A DNA stretch of 6,579 nt from an uncultured Veillonella sp. (GTDB taxonomy: Bacteria > Bacillota > Negativicutes > Veillonellales > Veillonellaceae): NCBI GenBank assembly GCA_900552445.1, contig URZS01000063.1, positions 1 to 6,579 on the forward strand, given 5' to 3'. Below are positions 5,237 to 6,579 of this stretch, in pieces. The first letter of the stretch is position 1. Every line of letters starts with the position of its first letter. Made by a program: the position numbers and the translations under genes. The notes beneath the pieces are model-generated. The model did no database searches. It was given only the letters and a program-made list of their open reading frames with translations, and was not told the DNA's origin.

Positions 5237-6457
5237 TTAGTTCCAATCTTCGTGGTAGCCACGTTTTGCATAGTCTGCAGTAGCTGTGAAGAGAATATCT
5301 GTGCTAGAGTTAAGCGCAGTTTCCGTAGAGTCTTGTAAAACACCGATAATAAAGCCAACGCCTACAACTTGCATTGCTACGTCGTTGGAAATACCGAATA
5401 GGGAACAAGCTAATGGAATGAGTAGTAGAGAGCCTCCTGCTACACCAGAAGCGCCACAGGCACCAATAGTGGCGATGATAGATAATAGGATTGCTGTAGG
5501 AATATCTACAACGATACCCAATGTATGAGCTGCGGCTAATGTCATGATTGTGATCGTAATCGCAGCACCACCCATATTGATTGTTGCACCTAATGGAATA
5601 GATACAGAATACATATCAGGGTTTAGTTTCAAACGTTTAGCTAAGTCAAGGTTTACAGGAATGTTGGCAGCAGAGCTACGAGTGAAGAATGCGTAGATTG
5701 CAGATTCGCGTAAACATTTAAATACCAATGGGTATGGATTGCGACGAAGATAAACGAAGGACAAAATCGGATTGATTACTAGTGCTACGAAAATCATAGA
5801 ACCAAGTAATAAAACGAGTAATTGGAAGTAACCAATTAAAGCTTCGATACCGTTAGTAGCAATGGATTCCGCTACAAGGCCCATAATACCAAGAGGAGCA
5901 AAGCGGATGATCCAGCCTACTACTGTAGTAATTGCTTGAGCGATGGATTCCATAACCTCTTTAGTATTCATTGGTGCATGACGTAAAGCACCACCTAGGA
6001 TAAGTGCCCAACCTAGAATACCGATATAGTTAGCGGACATCAATGCTTTTACAGGGTTATCAACTACATTTTTAAGTAATGTTGTCATAACCTCAGCAAT
6101 ACCTTGAGGAGGCGCTGCGTCAGCGGCACCTGCTGCTAGATGTAATGTAGTAGGGAAGAAGAAACTTACAACTACAGCTAATGCTGCAGATAGGAATGTA
6201 CCTAATAGATATAAGGTGATTACAGAGCCCATACCTGTCTTTTGGCCAGAGCGATGTTTACTGATCGCTGCGATTACCAAGAAGAATACAAGGATAGGTG
6301 CAATGCCTTTAAGAGCACCAACAAAGAGAACACCTAATAAAGCAAGTTCATTTGCCATATCTGGCACGTAAAGTGCAGTCACAATACCAATGATCAAACC
6401 TATGATAATCTGTTGGATTAGACTGACTTTGTTGATTGATTTAACAAATCGATTCAT
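5237..6457 (-). CDS. sstT: Serine/threonine:Na+ symporter SstT
   Basis: A 406-aa inner-membrane transporter of the dicarboxylate/amino acid:cation symporter family (DAACS, SLC1-like), taking up L-serine and L-threonine with Na+. The sequence closely resembles E. coli SstT (414 aa) throughout. Landmarks, in 406-aa numbering: [14 protein letters not shown] near 44-57; the re-entrant serine-rich loop [20 protein letters not shown] (250-269); the Na+/substrate segment GATINMGGA (290-298); the second hairpin GASGVAGGS (335-343); and [16 protein letters not shown] (372-387). Hydrophobic segments fill the remainder and the length is full. The start is the ATG at 6457, preceded by GGAG 6 nt upstream; an in-frame TTG four codons earlier falls on the ribosome site and is rejected. 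It has its own promoter and terminator. Serine uptake suits an amino-acid and lactate-using anaerobe, but that link is inference. Confidence 0.96.
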   Translation of the reverse strand: MNRFVKSINKVSLIQQIIIGLIIGIVTALYVPDMANELALLGVLFVGALKGIAPILVFFLVIAAISKHRSGQKTGMGSVITLYLLGTFLSAALAVVVSFFFPTTLHLAAGAADAAPPQGIAEVMTTLLKNVVDNPVKALMSANYIGILGWALILGGALRHAPMNTKEVMESIAQAITTVVGWIIRFAPLGIMGLVAESIATNGIEALIGYFQLLVLLLGSMIFVALVINPILSFVYLRRNPYPLVFKCLRESAIYAFFTRSSAANIPVNLDLAKRLKLNPDMYSVSIPLGATINMGGAAITITIMTLAAAHTLGIVVDIPTAILLSIIATIGACGASGVAGGSLLLIPLACSLFGISNDVAMQVVGVGFIIGVLQDSTETALNSSTDILFTATADYAKRGYHEDWN

Positions 6458-6516
6458 AGTACACTCCAATACTTAATAAAAACAAATAAATCTCCATGAA
6501 TATATCCTTTCATCAT
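6454..6516 (-). CDS. Possible upstream ORF overlapping the sstT start
   Basis: A 20-codon reading frame starting ATG ATG AAA and ending in TGA. The stop overlaps the sstT initiation codon in the arrangement ATGA, which is typical of translational coupling. A further in-frame ATG lies two codons upstream, at 6520-6522. There is no Shine-Dalgarno sequence before it, but the predicted transcription start falls at or next to that upstream ATG, so it could be translated leaderless. The peptide is hydrophobic/aromatic with no run of Ser or Thr codons, which speaks against classical attenuation. A chance open frame remains quite possible. Confidence 0.25.
   Translation of the reverse strand: MMKGYIHGDLFVFIKYWSVL
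6464..6467 (-). promoter_or_regulatory. Ribosome binding site fixing the sstT start
   Basis: On the minus strand GGAG lies 6 nt before the ATG at 6457. It overlaps the in-frame TTG at 6469-6467, which therefore cannot be the real start. Confidence 0.85.
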
Positions 6517-6519
6517 GGA
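6493..6519 (-). promoter_or_regulatory. Small hairpin in the sstT 5' leader
   Basis: TCCATGA (6493-6499) and TCATGGA (6513-6519) form a perfect 7-bp inverted repeat with a 13-nt loop. It lies just after the predicted transcription start. In the RNA it encloses an AAAGGA sequence and the ATG codons of the possible upstream ORF. It could be a 5'-stabilising stem or a binding site; the evidence is only the symmetry. Confidence 0.3.
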
Positions 6520-6527
6520 CATATGTC

Positions 6528-6556
6528 ATTATACAACGAACATGTAATAGTAGCAA
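6528..6556 (-). promoter_or_regulatory. Promoter of sstT
   Basis: On the minus strand, -35 TTGCTA (6556-6551) and -10 TATAAT (6533-6528) are 17 bp apart. The predicted start is around 6522-6521, giving a leader of about 64 nt. The -10 is a perfect consensus and the spacing is ideal. Confidence 0.75.
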
Positions 6557-6579
6557 TAGATAATGTCATAGATGTTCAT

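Noticed and set aside
5134..5358. 74-aa minus-strand frame across the sstT terminator
   Set aside because: It runs out of frame from inside sstT through the terminator stem, and nothing in it resembles a protein family.
6458..6469. sstT starting four codons earlier at TTG
   Set aside because: This TTG overlaps the GGAG ribosome site that serves the ATG at 6457.

Overview
This window looks like a piece of a Veillonella or closely related Negativicutes genome (diderm Firmicutes). It is AT-rich, has strong Gram-positive-type AGGAGG ribosome sites, sigma-A-like promoters and U-tailed hairpin terminators, and yet encodes an OmpA-type outer-membrane protein with a signal peptide. The genus is an inference from this combination and from the general look of the proteins; no search was run. 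The first 37 bases are not genomic: they match the 3' part of the Illumina universal (P5) adapter, so the window starts at a contaminated contig end.

Layout, left to right. Bases 38-271 hold a bidirectional terminator of an unseen upstream gene and a good promoter for ompA. ompA (272-1303, +) encodes a signal peptide, a beta-barrel, a Pro/Ala linker made of a 24-bp tandem repeat, and a peptidoglycan-binding OmpA C-terminal domain. A strong hairpin terminator follows. Next come an AI-2E-family membrane permease (1495-2616, +) and a secreted protein with two PepSY-like domains (2751-3407, +). No terminator is visible between these two genes, but the leader of the second contains two overlapping inverted repeats. 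A bidirectional terminator (3421-3450) separates them from two minus-strand genes that converge on it. One is a stand-alone dihydrolipoamide-dehydrogenase-like flavoprotein (3473-4990). The other is the Na+/serine-threonine symporter SstT (5237-6457), with its own UUCG-loop terminator and upstream promoter.

The genes do not form one pathway. They appear to be four or five independent transcription units serving envelope integrity (OmpA, PepSY protein), small-molecule transport (AI-2E permease, SstT) and redox metabolism (the flavoprotein). I see no mobile element, CRISPR array, tRNA, rRNA or defence locus, and nothing that justifies claiming a new multi-gene system. The points most worth following up are the roughly 30-residue insertion in the flavoprotein and the dyads around its promoter, the possible leaderless upstream ORF that overlaps the sstT start, the alternative hairpins in the PepSY leader, and the repeat in the OmpA linker.
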